A stretch of 31,642 nucleotides of DNA. Source: CAZTCJ01 sp964612085 (GTDB lineage: Bacteria; Pseudomonadota; Alphaproteobacteria; JAJFIK01). Every line of letters begins with the position of its first letter. Position 1 is the stretch's first letter. Made by a program: the position numbers and the translations under genes. Of the stretch, positions 8,219-16,926 are shown one piece after another. The DNA is taken from NCBI GenBank assembly GCA_964612085.1, contig CAZTCJ010000041.1:1-31642 (forward strand), in the 5' to 3' direction. The notes below the pieces were generated by a model. That model searched no databases and had not been told where the DNA came from. It was given only the letters and a program-made list of their open reading frames with translations.

Positions 8219-8331
8219 TATCAATTCTCAAACGCAATTGTCCGCATACTTCATTTAAGCCTGGAAGAGGCGAGACCGAACCCTACAATCATGCTATGAG
8301 AGCGCCGTGAGATTCATGCCGCGCGCTTGGT

Positions 8332-8350
8332 GAGATCGATTTTCGATCTC
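8332..8350 (+). promoter_or_regulatory. Perfect hairpin in the bacterioferritin leader
   Basis: GAGATCGA (8332-8339) and TCGATCTC (8343-8350) form a perfect 8-bp stem with a TTT loop, 31 bases before the bacterioferritin ATG. No T-run follows, so it is not an intrinsic terminator. It could be an operator half-site pair or an mRNA structure that sets bfr expression apart from bfd. Confidence 0.35.
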
Positions 8351-8381
8351 TGTCGCAAGTTGGATTGGAGGTCTGGCAGCC

Positions 8382-8870
8382 ATGAAAGGCGATCCCAAAG
8401 TCATCGAATATCTGAACAAGGCCCTCAAGCAGGAATTGACGGCCATCAATCAGTATTTTCTGCATGCCCGCATGCTGAAAAACTGGGGCGTGCTCGCACT
8501 CGCCGACAAGGTCTATCACGAGTCCATCGACGAAATGCACCACGCGGACGCGCTTCTGGAGCGCATCCTGCTTTTGGACGGCCTGCCCAATCTTCAGGAT
8601 CTGGACAAGCTGATGATCGGCGAGGACGTCAAGGACTGTCTGGAATGCGATCTGAAACTGGAGATGCGCGCTCACCCGCTTTACAAGGAAGCGGTCGGCT
8701 ATTTCGAGGAAGTGGGCGATTATGTCAGCCGCAAGATGATGGTCGATATTCTGGAGTCGGAAGAAGAGCATATCGACTGGATCGAAACACAGCTCGACCT
8801 GATCGAGCGCATCGGCCTTGAGCGCTACACCCTAGGCCGGATGGGCGGCACCGACAGCGAGAAAGACTGA
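8382..8870 (+). CDS. bfr: Bacterioferritin
   Basis: A 162-residue haem-containing ferritin that stores iron as a ferric mineral in a 24-subunit shell. All ferroxidase ligands are in the expected positions: Glu18, Glu51, His54, Glu94, Glu127 and His130. The haem ligand Met52 is present, so subunit pairs should bind haem. The length is normal and the QELTAINQYF start of helix A is conserved. GGAGG lies about ten bases before the ATG. It is preceded by bfd and followed after 11 bases by the Fe(III) permease, so storage, release and import are probably linked in one transcript, with a possible extra control point in the bfd-bfr gap. Confidence 0.97.
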   Translation: MKGDPKVIEYLNKALKQELTAINQYFLHARMLKNWGVLALADKVYHESIDEMHHADALLERILLLDGLPNLQDLDKLMIGEDVKDCLECDLKLEMRAHPLYKEAVGYFEEVGDYVSRKMMVDILESEEEHIDWIETQLDLIERIGLERYTLGRMGGTDSEKD

Positions 8871-8881
8871 CAGCGGGACAA

Positions 8882-10588
8882 ATGAGCCTCAATGACGCCC
8901 CCTATATCCCGGGCAGTTGGCGCAAGGCCCGGATACCGTTCAAAGGGTTGAACGGCTTCATCGCCGGGCGGTGGCTCACAGGAATAGCAAGCGTGGTGGC
9001 GGTGCTGGTGGCACTGCCACTTTTAACGATTCTGGCCAGCCTGTTTCTGGACGGCGACGGCACTTGGCCGCATATCCGCGACACGCTGCTCGCGCCCATG
9101 CTGATCAATACGGTTTTGCTGGGTCTGGGCACGGGTGTAGGTGTTGTGCTGATCGGCGTGTCCACCGCCTGGCTCGTGACCATGTGCAGCTTTCCGGGGC
9201 GGCGCATCTTCGAATGGGCACTGATCCTGCCGCTTGCCATCCCAGCTTACGTGTTCGCTTATGTCTATACGGATTTTCTGCATCACCCCGGTCTCGTGCA
9301 GAGCACTCTGCGCGCGATCACGGGCTGGGGGCCGAGGGACTACTGGTTTCCGGAGATCCGGTCGCTTGAGGGCGCGATCATCCTTTTTACCGCGGCCTTT
9401 TATCCGTATGTCTATCTGCTGGCCCGCACGGCCTTTCTCCAGCAATCCTCGCAGATGATCGAAGCCAGCCGGTCCTTGGGCTGCACCCCCTGGTCCAGTT
9501 TCTGGCGCGTGTCGCTGCCGCTGGCCCGGCCCGCCATCGTGGCGGGGACGGCGCTCGCCTTGATGGAAACGCTCGCCGATTTCGGCGCCGTCGCCCATTT
9601 CGGCGTGCAGACCTTCACCACGGGGATTTACCGGGTCTGGTTTTCCTTTGGGGACAGCGTGCTGGCGGCCCAGCTGGCGAGCGCCCTTCTGACCTTCGTC
9701 CTGATCCTGCTTTTTTTCGAACGCCGGGCCCGGGGCCGGACGCGCTTCGACGATTCCCGCCAGCGCTTCCGCGCCCTCAAGCGCTACCGGCTCAGCGGCT
9801 GGCAGGCGGGCGGCGCCTTCGCCGTCTGCGCCGTGCCCTTGACGGTCGGATTCCTGCTGCCGGTGGCGCTTTTGATCTGGCTCACCATCACGGACGGACA
9901 CGATCTCTTCGGTGTACGGTATATCCGCCTGGCGCTCAACAGCGTCACCCTGGCCGGCATCGCGTCCGTGGCGACGGTGCTGACCGCCCTCGTTATCGCT
10001 TATAGCGTGCGGTTTTTCCCCGGCCGTCTGACCAATGGCATCAGCCGTCTCGCGGGCGCGGGCTACGCCATTCCGGGCACGGTCATCGCCGTCGGCATCC
10101 TGATCCCCCTGACCGCGTTCGACACTGCGGTGGACGGAGTCATGCGGTCGGCCTTCAACACACCCACGGGGCTGATTCTGACAGGCACGATCACCGCCCT
10201 GATCTATGCCTATATCGTCCGGTTTTTGAGCATCTCGCTCCAGTCGGTGGATGCGGGCCTGCAGCGGATCACGCCGCGCATGGATGCCGCCGCCCGTACG
10301 CTGGGCGCCGGTCCCGCCGAGACCTTGCGCCGGGTGCATGCGCCGATCCTGAGCGGCGGCTTGTTGACCGCCGGCCTGATCGTGTTCGTCGATGTGGTGA
10401 AGGAACTGCCAGCGACCTTGATCCTGCGGCCCTTTAATTTCGACACGCTGGCGATCCAGGCCTATCGGCTGGCCTCGGACGAACGGCTTGCGGAAGCCTC
10501 GACCGCCTCGCTCGCCATCGTCGCGGCGGGCCTGATCCCGGTCCTGCTGCTGTCGCGCAGTATCGCCCGCTCCCGGCCCGGCAGATAA
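8882..10588 (+). CDS. fbpB: Fe(III) ABC transporter permease (FbpB type)
   Basis: A 568-residue inner-membrane protein made of two fused permease halves of about six helices each, the usual build of FbpB/SfuB/HitB. Each half has the loop that contacts the ATPase: EASRSLGCTPWSSFWRVSLP in the first and DAAARTLGAGPAETLRRVHAP in the second. The function is passage of Fe(III) from the periplasm to the cytoplasm, with a binding protein and an ATPase. The binding protein is the next gene, on the opposite strand; no ATPase gene is in the window. It lies 11 bases after bacterioferritin, so it is probably co-transcribed. A hairpin terminator follows. The symbol reflects family membership; the exact substrate (free Fe(III) or a chelate) is not shown. 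Confidence 0.9.
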   Translation: MSLNDAPYIPGSWRKARIPFKGLNGFIAGRWLTGIASVVAVLVALPLLTILASLFLDGDGTWPHIRDTLLAPMLINTVLLGLGTGVGVVLIGVSTAWLVTMCSFPGRRIFEWALILPLAIPAYVFAYVYTDFLHHPGLVQSTLRAITGWGPRDYWFPEIRSLEGAIILFTAAFYPYVYLLARTAFLQQSSQMIEASRSLGCTPWSSFWRVSLPLARPAIVAGTALALMETLADFGAVAHFGVQTFTTGIYRVWFSFGDSVLAAQLASALLTFVLILLFFERRARGRTRFDDSRQRFRALKRYRLSGWQAGGAFAVCAVPLTVGFLLPVALLIWLTITDGHDLFGVRYIRLALNSVTLAGIASVATVLTALVIAYSVRFFPGRLTNGISRLAGAGYAIPGTVIAVGILIPLTAFDTAVDGVMRSAFNTPTGLILTGTITALIYAYIVRFLSISLQSVDAGLQRITPRMDAAARTLGAGPAETLRRVHAPILSGGLLTAGLIVFVDVVKELPATLILRPFNFDTLAIQAYRLASDERLAEASTASLAIVAAGLIPVLLLSRSIARSRPGR

Positions 10589-10618
10589 AGGCGGGCACGC
10601 ATGTTCCGTACCCGCCTT
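10588..10618. terminator. Hairpin terminator between convergent fbpB and fbpA
   Basis: AAGGCGGG at 10588-10595 pairs with CCCGCCTT at 10611-10618 around a 15-base loop. It begins at the permease stop codon and ends 12 bases before the stop of the convergent binding-protein gene. There is no long T-run on either side, so its efficiency is uncertain; it could act in both directions. Confidence 0.6.
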
Positions 10619-10629
10619 GCCTGGAAGTC

Positions 10630-11670
10630 TTACTTGAAGCCGACTTCGTCGTAGATCCGCTGGGCCTGCGCCTGGTTCTCGCCCAGAACGCGCAGATTCA
10701 GATCGTCTTCCGTGAACGTGCCCAAGGACGCCACATTGTCCGCGACCGGCGCACCGGGCACCACCGGATATTCGTCATTGCCCGCGCTGAAATAGGCCTG
10801 GGCGCTTTCGCTCGTGAGATATTCCAGGAAGCGGACCGCATTCTCCCGGTTCGGCGCATTGGCCAGAACGCCGGCACCGGAAATGTTCACATGGGTGCCC
10901 GTGCTCTCCTGGTTCGGAAAGACGATGCCGATCTTGGAAGTATCTTCCGGGTGGCTCAGACCGCGCACATCCCGGCGGATGGCCCGCGCGAAATAATAGG
11001 TGTTGCCGACGGTGATCGCGCAATCGCCGGACACGATGCCGCGCAGTTGGGTCAAGTCGCCCCCTTGGGGCTCGCGCGGCCGGTTGGCCCAGACGCCTTC
11101 AGCCCAGGCGCGCGCCGCATCCGCGCCCCGGTGGTGGATGATCGAGCCCATCAGCGACAGCATATAGACATTGGTGCTGCTCCTTGTACAGACGAGGCCT
11201 TTATATTGCGGATCGGCGAGACCGGCATAGGTCTGCAGGCCCGCCGGATCGACCCGTTCCTTATCGTAGAAGATCACCCGCGCGCGCTTGGAGAAGCCGA
11301 ACCACAGCCCGTCTGGATGGCGCACGGCCGGAGGAATGCGCGTCTCGAGCGTTTCCGACGACACGGGCTGCAACAGCCCCGCCTCTTCCGCCGCCCACAG
11401 ACGGCCCGCATCCACGGTGATCAGAAGATCGGCCGGGCTGTTGCGCCCTTCCCGCCTGATGCGCTGGATCAGGACATCGGCATTGTCCTCGATCCGGTTG
11501 ACGCGAATGCCCGTGGCTTCCGTGAAATCGGTATAGAGCCGTTCGTCGGTGTCGTAATGGCGCGAGGAATAGATATTGACCTCATCCGCCGCGAAACCGG
11601 CTGCCGCGCTGAACACGCTCAACGCCAGACCGAGAACGGCGGCTGTGACGCCGCCCGCAACGCTTTTCAT
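10630..11670 (-). CDS. fbpA: Fe(III) ABC transporter substrate-binding protein (FbpA type)
   Basis: A 346-residue periplasmic binding protein. The signal peptide (about 1-28) ends in FAADEV. The mature protein starts VNIYSSRHYDTDERLY, typical of the ferric-binding family, and contains the paired tyrosines in GNTYYFAR that bind Fe(III), as well as GTHVNISGAGVL. I chose the ATG at 11670 because it begins the signal peptide and GGAAGGA lies just upstream; the frame is open 49 codons further but without signal character. It faces the permease gene tail to tail. A Fur-like box sits 37-55 bases upstream, matching the one before bfd, so the two units are probably co-regulated. Confidence 0.92.
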   Translation of the reverse strand: MKSVAGGVTAAVLGLALSVFSAAAGFAADEVNIYSSRHYDTDERLYTDFTEATGIRVNRIEDNADVLIQRIRREGRNSPADLLITVDAGRLWAAEEAGLLQPVSSETLETRIPPAVRHPDGLWFGFSKRARVIFYDKERVDPAGLQTYAGLADPQYKGLVCTRSSTNVYMLSLMGSIIHHRGADAARAWAEGVWANRPREPQGGDLTQLRGIVSGDCAITVGNTYYFARAIRRDVRGLSHPEDTSKIGIVFPNQESTGTHVNISGAGVLANAPNRENAVRFLEYLTSESAQAYFSAGNDEYPVVPGAPVADNVASLGTFTEDDLNLRVLGENQAQAQRIYDEVGFK

Positions 11671-11706
11671 GGTGATTTCCTTCCTGTCTGCACCTGATCG
11701 CCTGAG

Positions 11707-11725
11707 TTCTTGCAAGTGATTATCA
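11707..11725 (-). promoter_or_regulatory. Fur-box-like sequence upstream of fbpA
   Basis: On the reverse strand this reads TGATAATCACTTGCAAGAA. It shares 14 of 19 positions, and 11 of 12 in the core TAATnACTTGCA, with the sequence before bfd. GATAAT inside it could be the -10. It lies 37 bases before the start codon. The position and similarity suggest a common iron regulator of Fur type; this is inference. Confidence 0.45.
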
Positions 11726-11908
11726 AAATCATGGCCATCTGAAAAGAGGGCCGCAGCGCCTTGAGACCGCGAAACGTGATCGAACCCGCATAACGGTGCG
11801 GGAAACCACCGGTTCACCCGGGCCCAGCTTCGCTATAGACTGCGCGCAAATTCCAGCCGCAGGCCGCATTCAGGCTGCGCCGCCGTTGCCACTCCGGGAG
11901 ATTTACGC

Positions 11909-14158
11909 ATGGGCCGTGTTCTTTTGTTCCTTTTGGGACTTGTCTTTCTGGTGATCGCCGCCGCCATCGCGATCCCCTTCTTCATTCCGACCGACACCTA
12001 CCGGGCCCCGATCACCCGCGCCGTGGAAGACGCCACGGGACGGGAATTCCGGATCGACGGCGACATGGAACTGTCGCTGTTCCCGCCGCTGTCCTTCCGC
12101 ATCTCGGATGTGAGCCTGGGCAATGCGCCGGGCGCGGCCGAGCCGGTCATGGCGCAGATGAAGGAACTGACCGTCGGCGTCGAAGTGCTGCCGATCCTGT
12201 TTTCTCAGCAGGTCAAGGTGACGCGCTTCGTGCTCACCGAGCCGGTCATCAATCTGGAAGTGGATGCGTCCGGCAAACCCAATTGGGAATTCGAAGGGGC
12301 TACCGGCGGCGGTCAGGAGACCCAGGCCTCCACTCCCGCGCCGGACGGGCAAAGCGGCGGCGGCGTCAATGTGCAGGACATCACCCTTGAGAATGTCCGC
12401 CTGGTGGACGGCACAATCAATTATCTCGACCGGCGCACCGGCGAGCGCGTGTCGGCCGAGGAGATCAACGCCTCGATCGGCCTGCCGTCTTTGGACGGAC
12501 CGCTCTCCGCCGACGGCCGCATGACCTATAACAATGAGACCTTGCGGCTCGATACGGAAATCGCCAACCCCCGCGCGTTCATGGAAGAACGCTCCACCAA
12601 TGTCGCCCTCGATCTCAGCTCCACGCTGATCAATATGACCTTCGCCGGTTCGGCGGCGCTGATCGACGCGCCGCAGATGACCCTGCCGCTTGAAGGTTCC
12701 GGCACTCTCGATCTCGATGTGCCGTCGGTCCGTGCCCTGAGCGCCTGGGCGGGCAGCCCGATCGACGGCGAGGAAGGCTTCGGCCCGCTCAAGATCCAGG
12801 GCCAGGCCGCCGCCCAGGGCGACCGTCTGAGCTTCAACGACGCCACGCTCAGCTTCGACGAGATGTCGGGCGACGGCAATCTGACGGTCGATCTGGACCG
12901 GCCCCGCCCGTTCATGAGCGGCGCGGTCACTCTCGATCAGATCGACACCCGTCCTTACGAGCCCGCGCCCGCCGAAGGCGGCGGATCCGGCGGCAGCGGC
13001 GGCGGCGGGTCCGCCCCGGCCAATCAGGACTGGAGCGACGAGCCCATCGATTTCAGCGGTCTCAAGGCCGTCGACATGGACTTCCAGATCACGGTCGACC
13101 GGTTCATCACCTCAAGCCTGCAAATGGGCCGCTCGGCCCTTGCCATGACCCTCGACAACGGTCTGTTCACGGCGGATTTGAAGGAACTGGCGCTTTACGA
13201 AGGCAGCGGCCAGATCTTCCTGCAATTGGATGCCCGCCAGCCCAACAACGCGATCGTTCAGAACCGCATGCGATTCAACGTCATTCAAGCGCTGCCGCTC
13301 CTGAAGGACATGATCGGCGCAGGGCTTCTGCAAGGCGTCGGCAATATGGAACTCGACCTGACCACGCGGGGCCGCAGCCAGCGGGATTTCGTCTCGGCCC
13401 TGAACGGCACCGGCAATCTTCTGTTCAATGACGGGGCGCTGTTCGGCATCAATCTGGCCCAGCTTGTGCGCAGGCCCGCCGACACCATCGCCCAACTGAC
13501 GCTCAACATGTCGCGCTCGGGCCTGGAGAACAGCGCCGAGAAGACCGATTTCGCGGAAATGGGCGCGACGTTTGCGATCCGCAACGGCCTGTTCCAGACG
13601 GACGATTTCCGCCTGCTCAACCCGCTCGTCCGCTTGCTCGGCGCGGGCAACACCAACCTCCTGACCCGGACGGTCGATTTCCGGCTCGATCCGCGCGCTG
13701 TCGGATCCCTTCAAGGTCAAGGCGGCGAGGCTCAGGTCAACGGCATCGGCGTGCCCGTCCGCGTCACCGGCACCTGGGACAATCTGCGTTTCGCGCCGGA
13801 TCTGGAAGGGATCGGCCGTTCGCTGATCGACCGGGAGCTCGGAGAAGGCACCAGCGACATCCTGGACGATCCGGGCAAGGCCATTCAGGAAGGCATTGGC
13901 GGCCTGCTGCGCGGCGATCAGGACAAAGAGGACGGAGACAAGAAGGACGGCGAGGAGAAGGAAGACAATCCGGTCGACCGGATCCAAAGCCTGTTCGGAC
14001 GCTCCGACGACGACAAGGATAAGGACAAAAAAGACAAGGATAAGAAGGACAAAGACAAAAAGAATAAGGACAAGAAAGACAAGGATAAGAAGGACAAGGA
14101 CAAAAAGAAGAAAAAGGACGATGAAGATGGCGGCGACGGCGGTGGCGCGCAGCCCTGA
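11909..14158 (+). CDS. AsmA family protein with Lys/Asp-rich tail
   Basis: A 749-residue protein anchored by an N-terminal helix (about 4-26), followed by the AsmA start (TYRAPITRAVEDATGREF) and a large beta-rich periplasmic domain. The family is implicated in outer-membrane biogenesis and in lipid transfer between the membranes. A natural Gly/Ser linker (GGGSGGSGGGGS) occupies residues 357-368 and divides the protein in two; the AsmA C-terminal domain follows to about 670. The last 80 residues are low-complexity: acidic and basic, with DKDKK-type repeats from about 700 to 740. GGGAG precedes the ATG. The next gene starts 12 bases downstream, so they are probably one operon. The tail is unusual for the family. 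Confidence 0.88.
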   Translation: MGRVLLFLLGLVFLVIAAAIAIPFFIPTDTYRAPITRAVEDATGREFRIDGDMELSLFPPLSFRISDVSLGNAPGAAEPVMAQMKELTVGVEVLPILFSQQVKVTRFVLTEPVINLEVDASGKPNWEFEGATGGGQETQASTPAPDGQSGGGVNVQDITLENVRLVDGTINYLDRRTGERVSAEEINASIGLPSLDGPLSADGRMTYNNETLRLDTEIANPRAFMEERSTNVALDLSSTLINMTFAGSAALIDAPQMTLPLEGSGTLDLDVPSVRALSAWAGSPIDGEEGFGPLKIQGQAAAQGDRLSFNDATLSFDEMSGDGNLTVDLDRPRPFMSGAVTLDQIDTRPYEPAPAEGGGSGGSGGGGSAPANQDWSDEPIDFSGLKAVDMDFQITVDRFITSSLQMGRSALAMTLDNGLFTADLKELALYEGSGQIFLQLDARQPNNAIVQNRMRFNVIQALPLLKDMIGAGLLQGVGNMELDLTTRGRSQRDFVSALNGTGNLLFNDGALFGINLAQLVRRPADTIAQLTLNMSRSGLENSAEKTDFAEMGATFAIRNGLFQTDDFRLLNPLVRLLGAGNTNLLTRTVDFRLDPRAVGSLQGQGGEAQVNGIGVPVRVTGTWDNLRFAPDLEGIGRSLIDRELGEGTSDILDDPGKAIQEGIGGLLRGDQDKEDGDKKDGEEKEDNPVDRIQSLFGRSDDDKDKDKKDKDKKDKDKKNKDKKDKDKKDKDKKKKKDDEDGGDGGGAQP
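14008..14130 (+). repeat. Purine-rich tandem repeat coding for a Lys/Asp tail
   Basis: A run of GACAAGGAT/GACAAAAAG-type 9-12-base units, nearly all purine on the plus strand. It encodes alternating Lys and Asp in the AsmA protein. The units differ mainly at third codon positions (AAG/AAA, GAC/GAT), as expected of a translated repeat kept by selection on protein. Replication slippage could change its length between strains. Confidence 0.7.
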
Positions 14159-14170
14159 TACCATCGAGCG

Positions 14171-15055
14171 ATGAAAGCCGCGTTTCTGGCCTCGGCACTG
14201 ACACTGCCGGGGTCCCAAAGCCGCCGTATCGATGCGTTCGAACACGACGACACGCTGGCGGTTCTGCGCCCTTCCTTCGCGCGGCGGGGCATGAGCCTTG
14301 AGGATCTGTCCTGGGACGATCCGTCGGCGGACTGGTCATCCTATGGTGCCGTTTTGATCGGCACCACCTGGGATTATTGCGAGCGGCTCGACGCCTTTCT
14401 CGCGACCCTCCAACGCATCGAGGCGGTCACGCGGCTCTATAATCCCCTGCCCATGGTGCTTTGGAACGCCCGCAAGCGCTATCTGCGGGACCTGGAGGCC
14501 CAGGGCGCACCCATCGTGCCCACGCTGTGGCTGGACGACCCCGGCGAGAAAGACATCCGCGCCGCCTTCGACCGTCTCGGTACGGACACGCTGGTCCTGA
14601 AGCGGGAAGTGGGCGCCAACGCCATCGGGCAGCACCGCGTCGCCCGCAACGATCCGCTTCCGGCGCTAAGCGGGTCGATCATGTCCCAGCCTTTCCTGAG
14701 CGCGATCCAGACGGAAGGCGAGTACAGCTTCATTTTCATCGATAACGCGCTCTGTCATGCCGTGATCAAGCGGCCTCGACAGGGCGATTACCGGATTCAA
14801 TCGTCCTACGGAGGACGGGAAGAGGCCGTGACCGTCCCGCCCGGTGATCTGGCGGCGGCGCAAGGCATACTCGGACTGCTTGAGGATGTGCCGCTTTATG
14901 CCCGGGTGGATATGGTCCGTGGGGAGAACGGCGCGTTGCTGCTGATGGAACTGGAACTGATCGAACCGTTCTTGTTTCCGCTGCAAGGCCCGGATCTGGG
15001 CGAACGCATGGCCGCCGCCCTCCTGCGCAGGTTGGACCGTGGTCCTGTCACCTAG
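14171..15055 (+). CDS. ATP-grasp domain protein
   Basis: A 294-residue protein of the glutathione-synthetase-like or DcsG-like ATP-grasp group. The N-terminal part has LSWDDPSADW and GTTWDYCERLDAFL, typical of this group, followed by LYNPLPMVLWNARKRYL. The central ATP-grasp fold includes LVLKREVGANAIGQHRV, where Lys and the Gly-containing loop would hold ATP. The end has ALLLMELELIEPFLF, with the metal-binding Glu pattern. The family joins a carboxylate to an amine or thiol using ATP; the substrates here are unknown. It lies 12 bases after the AsmA gene. Its last 8 bases overlap the end of the convergent Fe-S scaffold gene. Confidence 0.8.
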   Translation: MKAAFLASALTLPGSQSRRIDAFEHDDTLAVLRPSFARRGMSLEDLSWDDPSADWSSYGAVLIGTTWDYCERLDAFLATLQRIEAVTRLYNPLPMVLWNARKRYLRDLEAQGAPIVPTLWLDDPGEKDIRAAFDRLGTDTLVLKREVGANAIGQHRVARNDPLPALSGSIMSQPFLSAIQTEGEYSFIFIDNALCHAVIKRPRQGDYRIQSSYGGREEAVTVPPGDLAAAQGILGLLEDVPLYARVDMVRGENGALLLMELELIEPFLFPLQGPDLGERMAAALLRRLDRGPVT

Positions 15056-15506
15056 ACGCGTTAGCCTTAGCCTCCGCCTTGTCGAGGGCCTCGACCACCG
15101 CGTCGAAGACCAGCATGACCGAGCCATGGCGGGCGGGATAGTCGCGCACCGCGTCCAGGAGCGCCAGATCCGCCCACCGGCCCTGCGGCGGCGGCCCTTC
15201 CTCTTTCAACATGGCGCGCATCCGCTCGCGCAGATCGCGCAGCTCGCCCGCCTCGGCCCCGACAATCTGCCGCGCCATGATCGACGCCGCGCACTGGCCC
15301 AGGGCGCAGGCCTCCACCTCATGGGCGTAATCGGTCACCACACCCTCATCGAGCGTGAGATCCACCGTCACCTTGCTGCCGCACAACCGGCTGACCGCGT
15401 CGGCGGAGCCGTCGGGCGCGGCCAAGCGTCCCGTCCGGCTCATGGCCGCCGTATGGCGCAGGATCTCGCGGCTATAAAGCGCGCTGATGGGTTCGGATGC
15501 ACTCAT
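15048..15506 (-). CDS. Fe-S cluster assembly scaffold (IscU/NifU N-terminal type)
   Basis: A 152-residue protein with the IscU/SufU fold. Three Cys positions expected for cluster assembly are visible: one in RLCGSKVTVDL and two in ACALGQCAAS. This is the variant common in alphaproteobacteria, in which the first ligand is in LCGS rather than the classical CGD. It probably holds a transient [2Fe-2S] cluster, or acts as a sulfur acceptor, in the cytoplasm. It is a single reverse-strand gene whose stop overlaps the ATP-grasp gene by 8 bases. GGAG lies nine bases before the ATG. No cysteine desulfurase is nearby. Confidence 0.82.
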   Translation of the reverse strand: MSASEPISALYSREILRHTAAMSRTGRLAAPDGSADAVSRLCGSKVTVDLTLDEGVVTDYAHEVEACALGQCAASIMARQIVGAEAGELRDLRERMRAMLKEEGPPPQGRWADLALLDAVRDYPARHGSVMLVFDAVVEALDKAEAKANASR

Positions 15507-15638
15507 GGCGGGGTCGGTCTCCAGGGTTTCATGCTCCCCATATGGGCCAGGGGAGCGCCATTCCTATCACTCCTGACATAGGCGCGACCGCACGCATGGT
15601 CTAGACTGCGACAAAGGCAGGTTTGGGGGCGGGACGGA

Positions 15639-16871
15639 ATGACCGGTCAAGTCGCAACGACAGAGCCAATTCCACTTGGCGAAAAGGGGCGCTTTGAGTC
15701 CCTCGATGTGCTGCGCGGCTTCGCCGTGCTGGGCATTTTCGCCATCAATATCTGGTATTTCGCCCTGCCTTCCGTGTTCTTCAGCAATCCGACAGCGCTC
15801 GGGCCCCTGGAAGGCACCGACCGCATCGTCTGGATCGTCACCTATGTCTTCATCGCCTTTAAGTTCATCACCTTGTTTTCAGGCCTGTTCGGCGCCGGCA
15901 TCACCCTGATGGCCGAGCGCAGCAGTCCCGGCCTGCACACGCGGCGCATGCTGATCCTGCTCGCCTTCGGGCTGATCCACGCCTACCTCATATGGCCGGG
16001 CGACATCCTGTTCACCTATGCCGTGTGCGGCCTGCTCGCCGTGGGCATGCGCCGTTGGTCGCCGGTATCGCTCACCATCACGGGCGCGATCCTGGTCACC
16101 ATCGGTTTCGCCATCACCTATCTGCTGATCGGCTCCATGAGCTTCATGACGCCCGAGCAGTTGGCCGAACAGGAAAGTATGATGTGGCGCCCGCCCATGG
16201 AGCTGATCGACGAGGCGACGCTGGCGCGCCAGACCGGCGGTTTCTGGGAGCAGGTCCAGATCAATGCCGGGGAGGCGATCTTCTTCCAGACCTTCCTGCT
16301 GCTCATGCAAAGCCTGTGGCGGACGCTGGGCGTCATGGCGCTGGGCATGGCCTTCATGAAATGGGGCATACTGACGGGCGAACGGTCCATCCGCTTTTAC
16401 ACCATCATGGCCGTTCTCGGCTTCGGCCTCGGCATGCCGCTCGTGGGCGCCTCGGTGGCCCACCGGATCATGACCGACTGGGCCATGCTGCCCACCATGC
16501 TGACGGCCGAATCGCTCAATTATTGGGGCAGCCTGCCCATGGCGGCGGGCTATATGGGCCTGATCATGCTGTTGGTGAAATCAGGCGCGTTCGAAGCCGT
16601 GCGCCGGGTGCTCGCGGCGGCTGGGCGCATGGCGTTCACCAACTACATCATGCAATCGGTGATTACGGTGACGATCATGTACGGATATGGCTTCGGCCTG
16701 TTTGGCACGTTCTCTGTATCGGAGCTGGGCGGTATCGTCCTGGCGGTCTGGGGCGTGCAACTGCTCTGGTCGGTGCTGTGGCTGCGGGCCTTCCAGTTCG
16801 GACCGCTTGAATGGCTGTGGCGCAGTCTCACCTATGGCACATTTGCGCCCATGCGCAGGCAGGCGGTGTAA
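15639..16871 (+). CDS. DUF418 (YeiB-like) membrane protein
   Basis: A 410-residue polytopic inner-membrane protein with roughly ten hydrophobic helices. ESLDVLRGFAVLGIFAINIW near the N-terminus is the hallmark of the YeiB/DUF418 family, which belongs to the acyltransferase-3-like superfamily; its function is unknown. The C-terminal third (about 230-400), with NYIMQSVI and an aromatic-rich ending (FGPLEWLWRSLTYG), is the DUF418 domain itself. It is followed after 55 bases by cydD on the same strand and may be co-transcribed. The start at 15639 places the family motif at the usual distance from the N-terminus. Confidence 0.9.
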   Translation: MTGQVATTEPIPLGEKGRFESLDVLRGFAVLGIFAINIWYFALPSVFFSNPTALGPLEGTDRIVWIVTYVFIAFKFITLFSGLFGAGITLMAERSSPGLHTRRMLILLAFGLIHAYLIWPGDILFTYAVCGLLAVGMRRWSPVSLTITGAILVTIGFAITYLLIGSMSFMTPEQLAEQESMMWRPPMELIDEATLARQTGGFWEQVQINAGEAIFFQTFLLLMQSLWRTLGVMALGMAFMKWGILTGERSIRFYTIMAVLGFGLGMPLVGASVAHRIMTDWAMLPTMLTAESLNYWGSLPMAAGYMGLIMLLVKSGAFEAVRRVLAAAGRMAFTNYIMQSVITVTIMYGYGFGLFGTFSVSELGGIVLAVWGVQLLWSVLWLRAFQFGPLEWLWRSLTYGTFAPMRRQAV

Positions 16872-16926
16872 CGGCTCTCATGGGCGATCAAACGGAGACA
16901 ACAGCCGCCATGGGGCGAGGACCGGT

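Noticed and set aside
9023..10339. 438-codon reverse-strand open frame opposite the Fe(III) permease
   Set aside because: The protein is His/Arg/Gln-rich without motifs, the typical mirror of a GC-rich membrane-protein gene.
13112..14245. Reverse-strand frames with very hydrophobic Leu/Val/Phe or Ser/Leu runs
   Set aside because: They are the complement of the Lys/Asp repeat of the AsmA gene; the hydrophobicity is a by-product.
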